Below are positions 16,601-24,891 of a stretch of 64,000 bases of DNA, piece by piece. Made by a program: the position numbers and the translations under genes. Position 1 is the first letter of the stretch, and each line of letters starts with the position of its first letter. This stretch comes from Paenibacillus naphthalenovorans. Lineage in GTDB: Bacteria > Bacillota > Bacilli > Paenibacillales > NBRC-103111. The notes below the pieces were generated by a model. It had not been told where the DNA came from and searched no databases. It was given only the letters and a program-made list of their open reading frames with translations. The stretch lies in the NCBI RefSeq assembly GCF_900099895.1, contig NZ_FNDY01000006.1:62001-126000 (forward strand), given 5' to 3'.

Positions 16601-19212
16601 CCTTCTCGAACGGAGCGGACCGCGAACCTCCGCTGGAACTGGAACCTGCGGGGGAAACGCCGTTCTCCGGCGAGGCCGTCGAAGCGGTAAAAGCGATCGA
16701 CGGACAATATTTTTCAACCGAATATGACGAGAAATTGCCTTATCAGCGTTTTGAATTTACGATTGCGGACGATTTGACGGGTATTGAGCAAGTAGAGGTG
16801 CAATGGCGAGGACATTCCAAGCCGGAACGGCAGGTGACGCTGTATACGTGGAACCACACCACCGGAAAGTGGCAGGCCGCAGCTTCGGGCATGGGTACGG
16901 AGGATTTCACCTTGAAAGCGAACGTAAGCGTCGCCGATATGGTGAAGGATCAAAAAATTCATGTTCTTGTGCAGGATTTGATCCCTTCTCCGGATCAGTA
17001 CGATTTCTCGTTTGCTTGGATGAGTGACACCCAATATTACTCGGAAAGCTGGCCGGACACCTACAAAACGATGACCAAATGGATTGCGGACCACGCGCAG
17101 GAGAAGAAAATCCAATATGTCGTCCATACCGGGGACATTGTGGACGACTTTGACCAGCCGGATCAATGGGCGGCGGCAGACGCCAGCATGAAAACGCTGG
17201 ATGACGCTCAAATTCCGTATGGGGTGGTAGCGGGTAACCATGACGTTAATCATAATGAGGCGGTATATAACGAATATTGGAAATATTTCGGGCGCCACCG
17301 CTTTGAGAACAATCCGTGGTATGGGGGAGACCTGGAAAACAACCGCGACCACTACGATCTTATTTCGGCAAAAGGCAATGATTTCATCATTCTTTATCTG
17401 GGTTGGCAGATTGACGACCAAACGATTCAATGGGCTGATGAGGTACTGAAAAAGTATCCTGACCGCAATGCCATTATTGCGACCCACGAATACATTGCGC
17501 CGGGCGGCTTCTATGCCGGTCAAGGCGAAGACTTGTGGAAAAAGCTCGTTTCCAAAAATCAAAATGTGTTCATGGTGCTGTGCGGTCATATACACGGGGT
17601 GGCTTACAACGTGAGGCACGGGGATAACGGCAATACCGTTATTGAGATGCTGGCGGATTATCAATCCGGGCCGCAGGGCGGTCTGGGGTATATGCGCCTG
17701 CTGCAATTCGATATGAAAAATAATCAGCTGATGGTCAATACGTATTCGCCGCTGCTCGACGATTACATTTACTTTGAAGACAAGCCGGAGATGGAAGAAT
17801 TCAGCTTGCCGATCCATCTAAAGCCGATTGCCAAGCAAGTGGCGACCGATTATATCGGCGTCAACGTGTATACCAAAGAGAAAATCGGGGAAAGGAAAAA
17901 TGTGCCTAGCGGCAGCCGTGCGGAAGTTCCTTGGCGGCTGAACAAGGGCTCAAGCATGTATTACTGGTATACGACACTGGAAGATGCGTACGGCGGATTT
18001 ACGACCTCGGACATTTATGAATTCACAACCGGAACGGGTCCTGTAAGCAATGGGAGTGATTCCTCAAGCGGCAGCAGCGGAGGCGGTGCAGGGGGTGGCG
18101 CAGGCGGTGCGTTACCGGGGCGGAATTCGGGGACGGACGGCAGTCTGCAAGCCGTGAAGCCGGATGACTTGAAGGGTCAGAGCGGACCCGTCAGCATCTC
18201 TGTTGCGGACGGCCGGACAGGCGTTTCTTTGCCGGCCAATGCGGCTGAATACATTGGCGAAAACAGCTCCATTTCGATTCGGACAAGCGAGGTGCACCTG
18301 TCCATTCCGTCCGATGTACTGGTACAAGCAGCCAATTTGCTGCCCGCCGGGGAACGAGGCGGCAGTCAGATTATGGTCAAGATCGAACCTGCCGCAGAGA
18401 AGAGGGGCGAGCATCTCCTATCCCGAGGCCGGACGTATGATTTGACGATTGAAGTTATGGATTCGACCGGAACGGTTTCCCGTTTGACTGAGTTTGCCAA
18501 ACCGGTTACGATTACGCTTCCGGCCGGGCATGTAACCAATCCGAGGCTGGCGGGCATTTACTATATCGATGATAATGGAAAATTCCATTTTATCGGGGGA
18601 ACTTATGCTCAGGGCAGCTATACGGCGAATGTGAATCACTTCAGTGTTTATGGCGTATTCGAATATGTCAAAACTTATCAGGATGTGCCTTCCAGCCATT
18701 GGGCTTACTCGCTGATTCAGGAGCTTTCGTTCAAAGGCATTGCCGATGGCATATCCGACAGCTTATTTGCTCCGGAGAACCCTGTGACTCGCGCCGAGTT
18801 TGCGGCGCTGCTGGTACGGGCTCTTGGTTTGAAGGCTTCGCCGGGCGCTGCTCATTTCAAGGATTTGAACGGCGATGCCTGGTATACGGAGGCCGTTAAT
18901 GCGGCCTATGAATCGGGAATCGTTCAAGGGACAAACGAGCTTAGCTTCGAGCCGGACCGGACCATCAGCCGTGAGGAAATGGCGGTGATGATAGTCAGAG
19001 CCATGGAGAAAAAATCCGGCAAACCGCTGGCCGAAGGGAAAGCGGACTTTATCGATGCGGGACAAATCAGCGCTTGGGCCCAGTCGGCTGTAGGCAAAGC
19101 AGCCGCGCTTCATATCATTGAAGGCCGCTCCGGCGGGCAGTTCGTTCCGAGCGGCAGCGCAACACGGGCGGAAAGCGCCAAACTCATATTGACATTGGTG
19201 AATAAGGAATGA
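13612..19212 (+). CDS. Secreted multidomain protein: lamin-tail domains, metallophosphoesterase, SLH domains
   Basis: An 1866-residue surface protein. It has a signal peptide (cleavage near VEA-AAA, about residue 30). Two lamin-tail domains begin at about 40 and 345 (each with YEYIEIYN or YEYVEVYN and INLKDYK). Immunoglobulin-like and discoidin-like regions follow. A calcineurin-like phosphoesterase runs from about 1134 to 1330, with metal motifs SDTQ, HTGDIVDD, AGNHDVNHN, ATHE and CGHIHG. A Ser/Gly linker lies near 1480-1510, and three SLH domains at about 1689-1866 anchor it to the cell-wall polymer. It likely hydrolyses a phosphoester outside the cell. GTG 13612 or TTG 13615 is the start, after GGGGAGA. 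It overlaps the HupE-like gene by 4 bases. Confidence 0.9.
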   Translation: MLKRKWIKLFLAFAVAVSGLPMAGTVPKVEAAAAPPYVLITEIMFNSKQPSGVSAEPYEYIEIYNNSNKTINLKDYKIIYDYYDNRAPLEWDITEDKPLAPGAVMVLWNVTDPANNGGITDDLSNFNTAYGTSLTESQVTRFHSGGMANTGGRSLSLALDHGLNRIVTASYNAPNSTDTSDSADGKTVTYQPPAAGTHTMIKLGSKVAPTPGTLAAGQTPAAPVHLPADYWAPYIEHTPTASGIEAQNFTVSASVYEETQLVYIKLLYQTDKQSSFTSLPMTVAGMTYSATIPKTELIDASSLHYYFEASDGTNVTRLPEQTDQTFSLSVYPEVNYNAVPDLLITEIVPNPDSPQTYEYVEVYNTTDRPINLKDYKLKYIYPNNTFKDWDLDENKLVQPQSAMVLWINNTASQGKTTADFNANFGSSITDDQMVRTAPNDGMINSEKRTLALMTDTGAEISRASYNDGEQANEAVSKKGIVYEYPKDGSKVMMKRAYGQTATPAAVIAGQVPPQAKSAVNDTTVPVIDHTMPLLATPPIDLTLKAGITDDNLVKRVTFYRKNKEEDTFKAENLEKNSEGFYEAKTISLYDLQKTEALEYYFEASDGNNVVTSMAQNGGKPYAITIQHEAVEPLTLNVKTGDFLSGTQMLLGASSDENEATSLFVDGVKVPTVNKMVRPATFVMEVDGFNAGYKNGLLVGNKVLKIFDANITGNQIVTVEIPADDLKSGANVISVSSGNRVDPLDTTDNNDDFTIQNVRLVLPDGTIIPVESTQIKMGDGSYAAGPTGKIALGDGSFNDVTAKERADMTFTIPDDKLTGRTYAWDTTQVAEGPHTVSIQVDGSEPLKKVSAEVIVDNTKPFITALSIEENKTYKGSISFSISADDALSGIAAVEGKLDGNDLSLPAVVNALNLTPGTHEFEAIVTDKAGNELVKKIPFSVVEEHPYKPVNPSPAQGAAGVDLNASLAVTVNDPTGDPLDVTFYKAYQYDFTDKTPKQAFSNGADREPPLELEPAGETPFSGEAVEAVKAIDGQYFSTEYDEKLPYQRFEFTIADDLTGIEQVEVQWRGHSKPERQVTLYTWNHTTGKWQAAASGMGTEDFTLKANVSVADMVKDQKIHVLVQDLIPSPDQYDFSFAWMSDTQYYSESWPDTYKTMTKWIADHAQEKKIQYVVHTGDIVDDFDQPDQWAAADASMKTLDDAQIPYGVVAGNHDVNHNEAVYNEYWKYFGRHRFENNPWYGGDLENNRDHYDLISAKGNDFIILYLGWQIDDQTIQWADEVLKKYPDRNAIIATHEYIAPGGFYAGQGEDLWKKLVSKNQNVFMVLCGHIHGVAYNVRHGDNGNTVIEMLADYQSGPQGGLGYMRLLQFDMKNNQLMVNTYSPLLDDYIYFEDKPEMEEFSLPIHLKPIAKQVATDYIGVNVYTKEKIGERKNVPSGSRAEVPWRLNKGSSMYYWYTTLEDAYGGFTTSDIYEFTTGTGPVSNGSDSSSGSSGGGAGGGAGGALPGRNSGTDGSLQAVKPDDLKGQSGPVSISVADGRTGVSLPANAAEYIGENSSISIRTSEVHLSIPSDVLVQAANLLPAGERGGSQIMVKIEPAAEKRGEHLLSRGRTYDLTIEVMDSTGTVSRLTEFAKPVTITLPAGHVTNPRLAGIYYIDDNGKFHFIGGTYAQGSYTANVNHFSVYGVFEYVKTYQDVPSSHWAYSLIQELSFKGIADGISDSLFAPENPVTRAEFAALLVRALGLKASPGAAHFKDLNGDAWYTEAVNAAYESGIVQGTNELSFEPDRTISREEMAVMIVRAMEKKSGKPLAEGKADFIDAGQISAWAQSAVGKAAALHIIEGRSGGQFVPSGSATRAESAKLILTLVNKE

Positions 19213-20333
19213 GCAAGCGGCTTATTCGCATCATTGCAGCCTTTGTCCTGCTTATAGCCGTGCAGGCTGCGGGCATGCCGCTTATGGCCGAGGCGCACAT
19301 AGGCACGATCGGTTATTCGGATATCCGGGCCGCCGGTAAAACAATAAACTATACGCTGTATTTGGAAGCCAGGGAAGTAGAGCAATGGGTGACCATCCGA
19401 ACGAGGAAGGTGATTGTCCTCGATCCGGCAGCTTCCGCTCCGGCAGGACCCATCTGGACCGAGCAGGATCTGCAGCGGCTCATCGGCGAATCGCTTGAGG
19501 TCACCGGCAACGGTGAAAAGGGCCGGTTTATGCTGAAGAGCCATACGGTAGAGAAGAAGAACGGAATGGATTTTGTCCGCATGGAGCTGTCCAGCACCTT
19601 TGACAGGCCGGTTCAGGAGTACGGCATCCACTATGCGTTTTTTTTCGACCTGGATGATCCGCAGCACCAAAATTTCGTGACCGTCCATACGGGGAATCAG
19701 CCCGTTCAAATGGTGCTGAACGCTCAAATGCGCGACATCAGCGAGAAGATTAGCGATGGGAGCGGGAGGAGAACGATGGAAATAGCGGTTCCGGGCTGGT
19801 TATTTACCTTCAGAGATTTTCTCGTTACCGGCATGCTGCATATTTGGACAGGCTACGATCATCTTCTGTTTCTGCTCGGACTGTTGGTCGTAAAGCAGAA
19901 AACAAAGGCGTATGTTCAAATCTTAACGGCCTTCACGGTCGGCCACAGTATAACGTTGGCACTGTCGGCATTGGATATTGTACGGGTGCCGTTATCGGTT
20001 ATTGAGCCGCTCATTGCGCTCAGCATCGTATTTGTCGCCATCGAGAACATTTGGTTGAAACGGCACGGCTATCGGTGGCTGGTTGCGCTGCTTTTTGGAT
20101 TCATTCACGGCTTCGGCTTCGCAGACATATTGCACGGAGCGCTTGGAGAAGATTATTTGTTAGCCTTGTTCTCCTTCAATCTCGGCGTCGAAGTCGGCCA
20201 ATTGGCAGTTCTGGCGGTGCTGCTGCCCGCCCTGATCTGTGCCGCACGGATATCGTGGTATCCCCGAATGGTGTACGGCATCTCCGGAATCATAGCTTTC
20301 ATGGGAGCTGTCTGGTTTATGGATCGGATTTGA
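19209..20333 (+). CDS. HupE/UreJ-like membrane protein
   Basis: A 374-residue protein with a signal peptide, an extracytoplasmic N-terminal region of about 190 residues, and a C-terminal half with six to seven membrane segments. His-rich motifs lie in the membrane part: HIWTGYDHLLFLLGLL, TVGHSITLAL and GFIHGFGFAD, as in the HupE/UreJ_2 family. HupE and UreJ relatives are thought to move nickel or cobalt, but for this subgroup function is not established. The ATG overlaps the stop of the SLH phosphoesterase gene (ATGA), so the two are co-translated and probably work together at the cell surface. Confidence 0.85.
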   Translation: MSKRLIRIIAAFVLLIAVQAAGMPLMAEAHIGTIGYSDIRAAGKTINYTLYLEAREVEQWVTIRTRKVIVLDPAASAPAGPIWTEQDLQRLIGESLEVTGNGEKGRFMLKSHTVEKKNGMDFVRMELSSTFDRPVQEYGIHYAFFFDLDDPQHQNFVTVHTGNQPVQMVLNAQMRDISEKISDGSGRRTMEIAVPGWLFTFRDFLVTGMLHIWTGYDHLLFLLGLLVVKQKTKAYVQILTAFTVGHSITLALSALDIVRVPLSVIEPLIALSIVFVAIENIWLKRHGYRWLVALLFGFIHGFGFADILHGALGEDYLLALFSFNLGVEVGQLAVLAVLLPALICAARISWYPRMVYGISGIIAFMGAVWFMDRI

Positions 20334-20344
20334 AACATATCGGC

Positions 20345-20394
20345 AAAATCCGCCGTCCAATTGCATTTTACTGCAAAAGGATGGCGGATTTTTA
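20345..20394 (+). terminator. Terminator after the HupE-like gene
   Basis: AAAATCCGCC at 20345-20354 pairs with GGCGGATTTTT at 20383-20393 around a loop of about 28 bases that contains a smaller TGCA/TGCA pairing. The T-run follows on the plus strand. Confidence 0.75.
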
Positions 20395-20437
20395 TGTTTG
20401 CAGCTTCCTCTAATGCCAAAATCCGTAAAAATTTTTA

Positions 20438-20502
20438 TTGATTACAAGGAATTTTTATGTACAATAGTAAATATATACAGATTTTAAATTTTAGATCTAA
20501 AA
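20438..20502 (+). promoter_or_regulatory. Sigma-A promoter and palindromic operator for module 3
   Basis: TTGATT (20438-20443) and TACAAT (20460-20465) with 16 bp between them form a plausible promoter. TTTTAGATCTAAAA (20489-20502) is a perfect 14-bp palindrome just downstream, well placed for the GntR regulator encoded next to repress its own operon. The operator role is inferred. Confidence 0.55.
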
Positions 20503-20556
20503 CTTTAATCCGATAAAGTATTGCGCACATGGATGTCCTGGAAGGAGAACTACGGG

Positions 20557-21243
20557 TTGGATACGATGGATTATAAAACCGAAACGCTTGTAGATGTCGC
20601 CTATAAAGCAATAAAGAAAGATATTACGCAAAGAGTATTGGTTCCCGGACAAAAGATTATTATCAGAGAAATGTACGAACGCTACGGAATCAGCGAAACC
20701 CCCATCAAGCAAGCTTTGAACCGTTTGATCAGCGAAGGCTTGGTGGAAAATACACCCAGAAGGGGTGTGAACGTACGAAAAGTCAAATTGGAGGAAATCG
20801 AGGAACTGATCGACATCAGGCTGATGTTCGAAACGCGCTATATCGAGAAAGCGATCGAAAACTTTAACCGGGACGAGAAAATCCGGCAGAAATTTATCGA
20901 AAACCTGTCGGAGCATAAGCGTCTGATTGAAAACGTCTCCAACGTAAACGAATATTTTAAAAACTATTCGTTGGACCAGGAGTTTCATCAATTGTTCATG
21001 AAGTGCTCGGGCAATAATCGATTGCTGCAAATATATAATAATTTGGGTACGCACGCTTATGCCTATTACGTTTACGGCCGCCAGCCGAGAGAAAGCATGA
21101 TCGAGGGAGTCCGGGAGCACGAGGCCATTTATCGTGCTTTGGCAGCCGGAGATCAGGCGGAGCTTCGAAGGTGCATTGAATTGCATATCATGAATGCAAA
21201 GAAAAACATTTACGAGATGTTCCAGAAGGATCAAAACAGCTGA
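20557..21243 (+). CDS. GntR-family regulator, FCD type
   Basis: A 228-residue regulator with a GntR winged helix (VLVPGQKIIIREMYERYGIS, then ETPIKQALNRLISEGLVENT) and a helical FCD domain. TTG 20557 is chosen because GAAGGAG lies 9 bases before it. ATG 20566 is the alternative, and the frame could extend to 20521 without a ribosome binding site. It is the first gene of a module with a kinase, a dehydrogenase, a TRAP transporter and an SDR, and probably senses the transported acid or a phosphorylated product. A 14-bp palindrome lies 55 bases upstream. Confidence 0.88.
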   Translation: MDTMDYKTETLVDVAYKAIKKDITQRVLVPGQKIIIREMYERYGISETPIKQALNRLISEGLVENTPRRGVNVRKVKLEEIEELIDIRLMFETRYIEKAIENFNRDEKIRQKFIENLSEHKRLIENVSNVNEYFKNYSLDQEFHQLFMKCSGNNRLLQIYNNLGTHAYAYYVYGRQPRESMIEGVREHEAIYRALAAGDQAELRRCIELHIMNAKKNIYEMFQKDQNS

Positions 21244-21295
21244 CCGGAGCAGAGCTAACGATGGTGAGAGGTGAAAGACCATACTTATTCTAGTC

Positions 21296-22732
21296 TTGGA
21301 AGCATCGACTGCGTCGGCCAAAGCTATGCTTTATCGAAACGGTGAAGGCGTAGTCGATATATTGCCGATCAACTATTCCGCCGATGCGGGAGATACGGTC
21401 ACATTCGATGCGGACAAAATCATGGAAGAAACGATGCTGGCGGGTAAGCGGCTGCTTGCGCAAAACGGGATCCATCATGTGGATATGGTGGCTGCCTGCA
21501 GCATTTGGAGCCACAGTCTCGTTCTTCTGGATAAAGACAAACGACCCGTCTCCCGGCTCAGCACCTGGGCCGATACGGCGGCATCCGCAACGACGGACAA
21601 ATACAGGAAGGATTCGGACCTATTCGCCTCTCTTTACCGGCGTACGGGGTGTCCGATTCACACGACTTATACGTTTTGGAAATATATGCACGAGAAAGAA
21701 ACGGGCAATGCGGCCCGCGTTTCTTATATCGCTTCCATGCCGGAATATCTGTATTTGAAGCTTACCGGGGAGTTTGCCGTATCCAGGAGCACCGCATCGG
21801 CCGGAGGGTTCCTGAACCTTCATACGCTGGAGTGGGACGAGGAAGCATTGAGACTGGCAGGGATCGACGAGGGCATGCTGCCGACATTGGTCGGTTCCGA
21901 ATATACGTCTCCTTTATCCGAAGGAGCGGCTTCTATGCTGGGAATTAAAGAAGGCACGCCGGTCCTGATCACAGGCGCGGACGGCTGCATGAACCAGGTG
22001 GCTGTCGGCGGTTTTGGAGATAACATTATGTCTATCTCCGTAGGTACGAGCGCTGCCATACGCATATCGACGGAAAAACCGGTGCTTGCCGATTCCCCGT
22101 CAACCTGGTGCTATGTCGGCGTTGAAGACATGTGGATCGCCGGATGCGCCACCGCCGGTGCAGGCAACACCGTCGATTGGATGGGCAAGAAAATTCTTGG
22201 AGCCCATGGCGGCCTCAGTTTGAAGCAATTGGATCAGGGAGCTGTGAAATCGCTAAAAAAAGGTGATGCACCCATTTTCCTTCCATTTCTGGCAGGGGAG
22301 CGCTGCCCGGGCTGGGACGATACGAAGAGTGCCATGATGTTCGATATTAAGATCAACCATGACAGCTACGATTTGTACTACTCGACGTTAGAAGGCGTGC
22401 TGTTCAATTTGAAGCAATGCTATGAGATTACGCTGCCCATCGTAGGACAAGCGCCCAAGCTGATCAGCATCTCGGGCGGGATCGAGCAGTCGCCGTTTTG
22501 GCTGCAGATGGCCGCTTCCATATTCGAATTGCCGGTTTATGCAGACCGTCTTTCGCATGCCTCGCTTCTCGGAACGGCCTATATGGCTCTGAAGGCGGCA
22601 GGCGAAATCGCTACAGTCAAGGAGATCAAGCCGCAGCTGAAAAGAAGCTGGCTGCCGGACGGCAGCAGCCGGGAGTTCTTTGCAAGACGGTTTGACAAAT
22701 ACTTGAAATATTACCATCAGTATTCGATATAA
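21296..22732 (+). CDS. FGGY-family carbohydrate kinase, start disturbed
   Basis: A 478-residue sugar or sugar-acid kinase. The N-terminal phosphate loop reads VLEASTASAKAMLYR, SISVGTSAA lies in the middle, and the C-terminal ATP-binding part includes SGGIEQSPFWLQMAA and LLGTAYMALKAAGE. The start is odd. In frame, codons before TTG 21296 read KTILILV, the expected first beta strand, but a TGA at 21272 directly precedes them and no ATG, GTG or TTG is available. GTG 21271, well placed after GGTGAGAG, is one base out of frame, as if GTGAAG had gained an A. Either a real or sequencing frameshift, or a rare ATA/ATT start, must be involved. It probably phosphorylates the hydroxy-acid or sugar taken up by the TRAP system. 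Confidence 0.85.
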   Translation: MEASTASAKAMLYRNGEGVVDILPINYSADAGDTVTFDADKIMEETMLAGKRLLAQNGIHHVDMVAACSIWSHSLVLLDKDKRPVSRLSTWADTAASATTDKYRKDSDLFASLYRRTGCPIHTTYTFWKYMHEKETGNAARVSYIASMPEYLYLKLTGEFAVSRSTASAGGFLNLHTLEWDEEALRLAGIDEGMLPTLVGSEYTSPLSEGAASMLGIKEGTPVLITGADGCMNQVAVGGFGDNIMSISVGTSAAIRISTEKPVLADSPSTWCYVGVEDMWIAGCATAGAGNTVDWMGKKILGAHGGLSLKQLDQGAVKSLKKGDAPIFLPFLAGERCPGWDDTKSAMMFDIKINHDSYDLYYSTLEGVLFNLKQCYEITLPIVGQAPKLISISGGIEQSPFWLQMAASIFELPVYADRLSHASLLGTAYMALKAAGEIATVKEIKPQLKRSWLPDGSSREFFARRFDKYLKYYHQYSI

Positions 22733-22752
22733 AGTAAAGGATGGGTCTCGCG

Positions 22753-23688
22753 ATGAAAATATTAATTACGCCAAAGTCGTTTAAAGACTACAAAGCGCAA
22801 ACCTTCCCTCTATTGGAAGAGTTGGGCTATGAAATCATCGCAAACGATACGGGAAAGACATTTACCGAAGAGGAGATCATCGGGCTGGCCGGAGAGCAAG
22901 TGGTCGGTATAATCGTCGGCGTGGATCCATTGACGGAAAAAGTGCTGAGCCGCTGCCGGGATTTGAAAGCGGTATCGAAGTATGGCGTCGGCGTGGATAA
23001 CATCGACTTAAAAGCTGCCGAGAAGCTGGGGATTTCAGTTGAGAGTGCTGTCGGAAGCAATAATATATCCGTCGCGGAGCTGGCCATTGCGCTGATGTTT
23101 GAAGCCGCCCGCAAAGTTTCCGTCTTGAGCGCCAATGTAAAAAACGGGGGTTGGGACAGAGTTCAGGGGATCGAACTGACCGGGAAAACCATCGGCGTTA
23201 TCGGCGGCGGACAGATCGGCAGGGAGGTGGCCAAACGCGCCAAAGGACTCGGCATGTTTGTCGTGCTGTATGATCCCTATTTTAACGATTCGGAATTTCT
23301 CAGGCAGTATGGGATCGTGCTGTGCGATTCTTTGAAGGCTGTATTGGCCATGTCGGACCTGATCTCTCTTCACCTTCCGCTTACGCCGGAGACCAAATAC
23401 ATAATCAACAGCGATACGCTGAAACTGATGAAGCCGTCATCGATATTAATCAATACCTCGAGAGGGGAATTGGTCGATGAAGAGAGTCTCTACACCGCCT
23501 TGAAGGAGAAAAGGATTGCCGTTGCAGCGCAGGATGTTTTTTCCAAAGAACCGCCGTCCCCGGATGAAAAGCTCCTGAAACTGGACAATTTCATCCTGAC
23601 CCCTCATGCGGGCGCTTATACGGCGGAAGCGGTAGAGAGAATGGCGCTGTATTCAACGCAAAATCTGATTCGTATGCTGAAGCATTGA
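22753..23688 (+). CDS. D-isomer-specific 2-hydroxyacid dehydrogenase (phosphoglycerate-dehydrogenase-like)
   Basis: A 311-residue NAD-dependent dehydrogenase. The Rossmann motif is GVIGGGQIGREVAKRAKGLG. The catalytic residues are Arg237 in NTSRGELVD, Glu266 in FSKEPP and His285 in TPHAGAYT. ATG 22753 is taken because AAAGG is about 12 bases upstream and the domain starts MKILITPKSF; ATG 22741 has no room for a ribosome binding site. It would interconvert a 2-keto and a D-2-hydroxy acid, or oxidise a phosphorylated hydroxy acid produced by the preceding kinase. It lies 20 bases downstream of that kinase. Confidence 0.9.
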   Translation: MKILITPKSFKDYKAQTFPLLEELGYEIIANDTGKTFTEEEIIGLAGEQVVGIIVGVDPLTEKVLSRCRDLKAVSKYGVGVDNIDLKAAEKLGISVESAVGSNNISVAELAIALMFEAARKVSVLSANVKNGGWDRVQGIELTGKTIGVIGGGQIGREVAKRAKGLGMFVVLYDPYFNDSEFLRQYGIVLCDSLKAVLAMSDLISLHLPLTPETKYIINSDTLKLMKPSSILINTSRGELVDEESLYTALKEKRIAVAAQDVFSKEPPSPDEKLLKLDNFILTPHAGAYTAEAVERMALYSTQNLIRMLKH

Positions 23689-23795
23689 AATTGCTATCAC
23701 TATAGACGGGAGGTGAGTCGCTCAGTCGGTTTACGGAATGGTTGCCGGTATGGATGAATTAAAACAATTCGTGTGAAAAAGGGAGGAGAAGTTCT

Positions 23796-24803
23796 TTGAA
23801 AAAGGCAAAAAGATGGGTCAGTCTCATGATGGTGATGGTGTTGGTTTTCCTGGCTTCGGCTTGCGGCAAATCGGAAGAAGGTTCCAATCAGAAGTTTGTT
23901 TTAAAATTTAACCACGTGCTGGCGGAGTCCGAGCCCTTTCACCAAGGATTTTTAAATTGGGCGCAGGCGGTGAAGGAGAGAACGAACGGCAACCTGGAGA
24001 TTCAAGTGTTCCCGAGCGCCCAGTTGGGTGTGGAAGAGGACATCATCGAGCAGTTGAAGCAGGGCGTCAATGTAGGTCAGAATACCGACTCCGCGCGTCT
24101 GGGCATGTATGTTCCCGACATCGCGGTGATGAACGCGCCCTACTTTGCCGAAACGATTGAAGATGTGGAGAAGCTAAACGATTCTCCAACAGTCAAGCAA
24201 TGGCTGAAGGATCTGGAAGACCAGCACGATATTAAAGTGCTGTCGTTTAACTGGATTCAAGGCTTGCGGCACATGGTCACGAACAAGCCGGTCAAATCGC
24301 CTGCGGATCTGCAGGGTCTCCGTATCCGGACCCCGGGCGTACCGGTTTGGCAGGAGTCCGTACGCTCGCTTGGCGCGGCTCCGGTAGCGCTTCCGTTCGG
24401 TGAAGTCTATATCGGCATACAGCAGGGCGCGATCGACGGCGCCGAACTCGTGTATCGGAATGTGACGGGAGGAAAGCTGTATGAGGCCGCCAAATATGTA
24501 AGCGAGACTTCACACATCATGCTGATCAATTTCCAGGTCGTCGGCAAGAAATTTTTCGATAGCCTTCCTAAAGAGTATCAGGATATTCTCATCGAGGAAT
24601 GCAACAAAGCCGGGCTTGAAATTTCCAAAAAGATGGAGCAGGAAACGGAACAGCTCAAGAAAGAAATTGCCGCCCACGGCGTAACGATCATTCCGGCCAA
24701 CGAGATCGACATTGCAGCGTTCAAAAAAGCCGGCGAGGCAGCTTACACGAAATTAAATCTGGTTCAAGCCAGAGATACCGTTTTTAAAGAAATGGGCAAG
24801 TAA
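23796..24803 (+). CDS. dctP: TRAP transporter substrate-binding lipoprotein
   Basis: A 335-residue DctP-family binding protein with lipobox LASAC at about residue 23. FNHVLAESEPFHQGF opens the mature domain, and GLRIRTPGVPVWQESVRSLGA contains the Arg that in this family pairs with the ligand carboxylate, followed by PFGEVYIGIQQGAIDGAE. TTG 23796 follows GGGAGGAG by 8 bases. It supplies the DctQ and DctM membrane subunits. A long hairpin separates it from dctQ. The ligand is likely a hydroxy or sugar acid. Confidence 0.92.
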   Translation: MKKAKRWVSLMMVMVLVFLASACGKSEEGSNQKFVLKFNHVLAESEPFHQGFLNWAQAVKERTNGNLEIQVFPSAQLGVEEDIIEQLKQGVNVGQNTDSARLGMYVPDIAVMNAPYFAETIEDVEKLNDSPTVKQWLKDLEDQHDIKVLSFNWIQGLRHMVTNKPVKSPADLQGLRIRTPGVPVWQESVRSLGAAPVALPFGEVYIGIQQGAIDGAELVYRNVTGGKLYEAAKYVSETSHIMLINFQVVGKKFFDSLPKEYQDILIEECNKAGLEISKKMEQETEQLKKEIAAHGVTIIPANEIDIAAFKKAGEAAYTKLNLVQARDTVFKEMGK

Positions 24804-24822
24804 CCAGGAGCTGAAATCGTAA

Positions 24823-24869
24823 TTCTTATTTTCCGGCCTGCCCGCAAGGGCAGGGCTGGAAAATAAGAA
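24823..24869 (+). promoter_or_regulatory. Intercistronic hairpin between dctP and dctQ
   Basis: TTCTTATTTTCC (24823-24834) pairs with GGAAAATAAGAA (24858-24869), and CTGCCC/GGGCAG forms the top of the stem around GCAA. There is no T-run afterwards. Such a hairpin can stabilise the upstream dctP message or cause partial termination, giving more binding protein than membrane subunits. That role is inferred. Confidence 0.7.
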
Positions 24870-24891
24870 CGTGATGCGGAGGTGTGGAACC

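Noticed and set aside
15373-17817. Minus-strand open frames of 245 and 367 codons within the surface phosphoesterase gene
   Set aside because: They are antisense to a coherent 1866-codon gene with clear domains, and their translations show no recognisable motif.
20497-21321. Minus-strand frame of 274 codons over the GntR gene
   Set aside because: The plus strand encodes an evident GntR/FCD protein with a ribosome binding site; the antisense frame has none.
23689-23795. Short frames between the dehydrogenase and dctP (for example MVAGMDELKQFV)
   Set aside because: They are 12-14 codons long, with no consistent ribosome binding site and no features.
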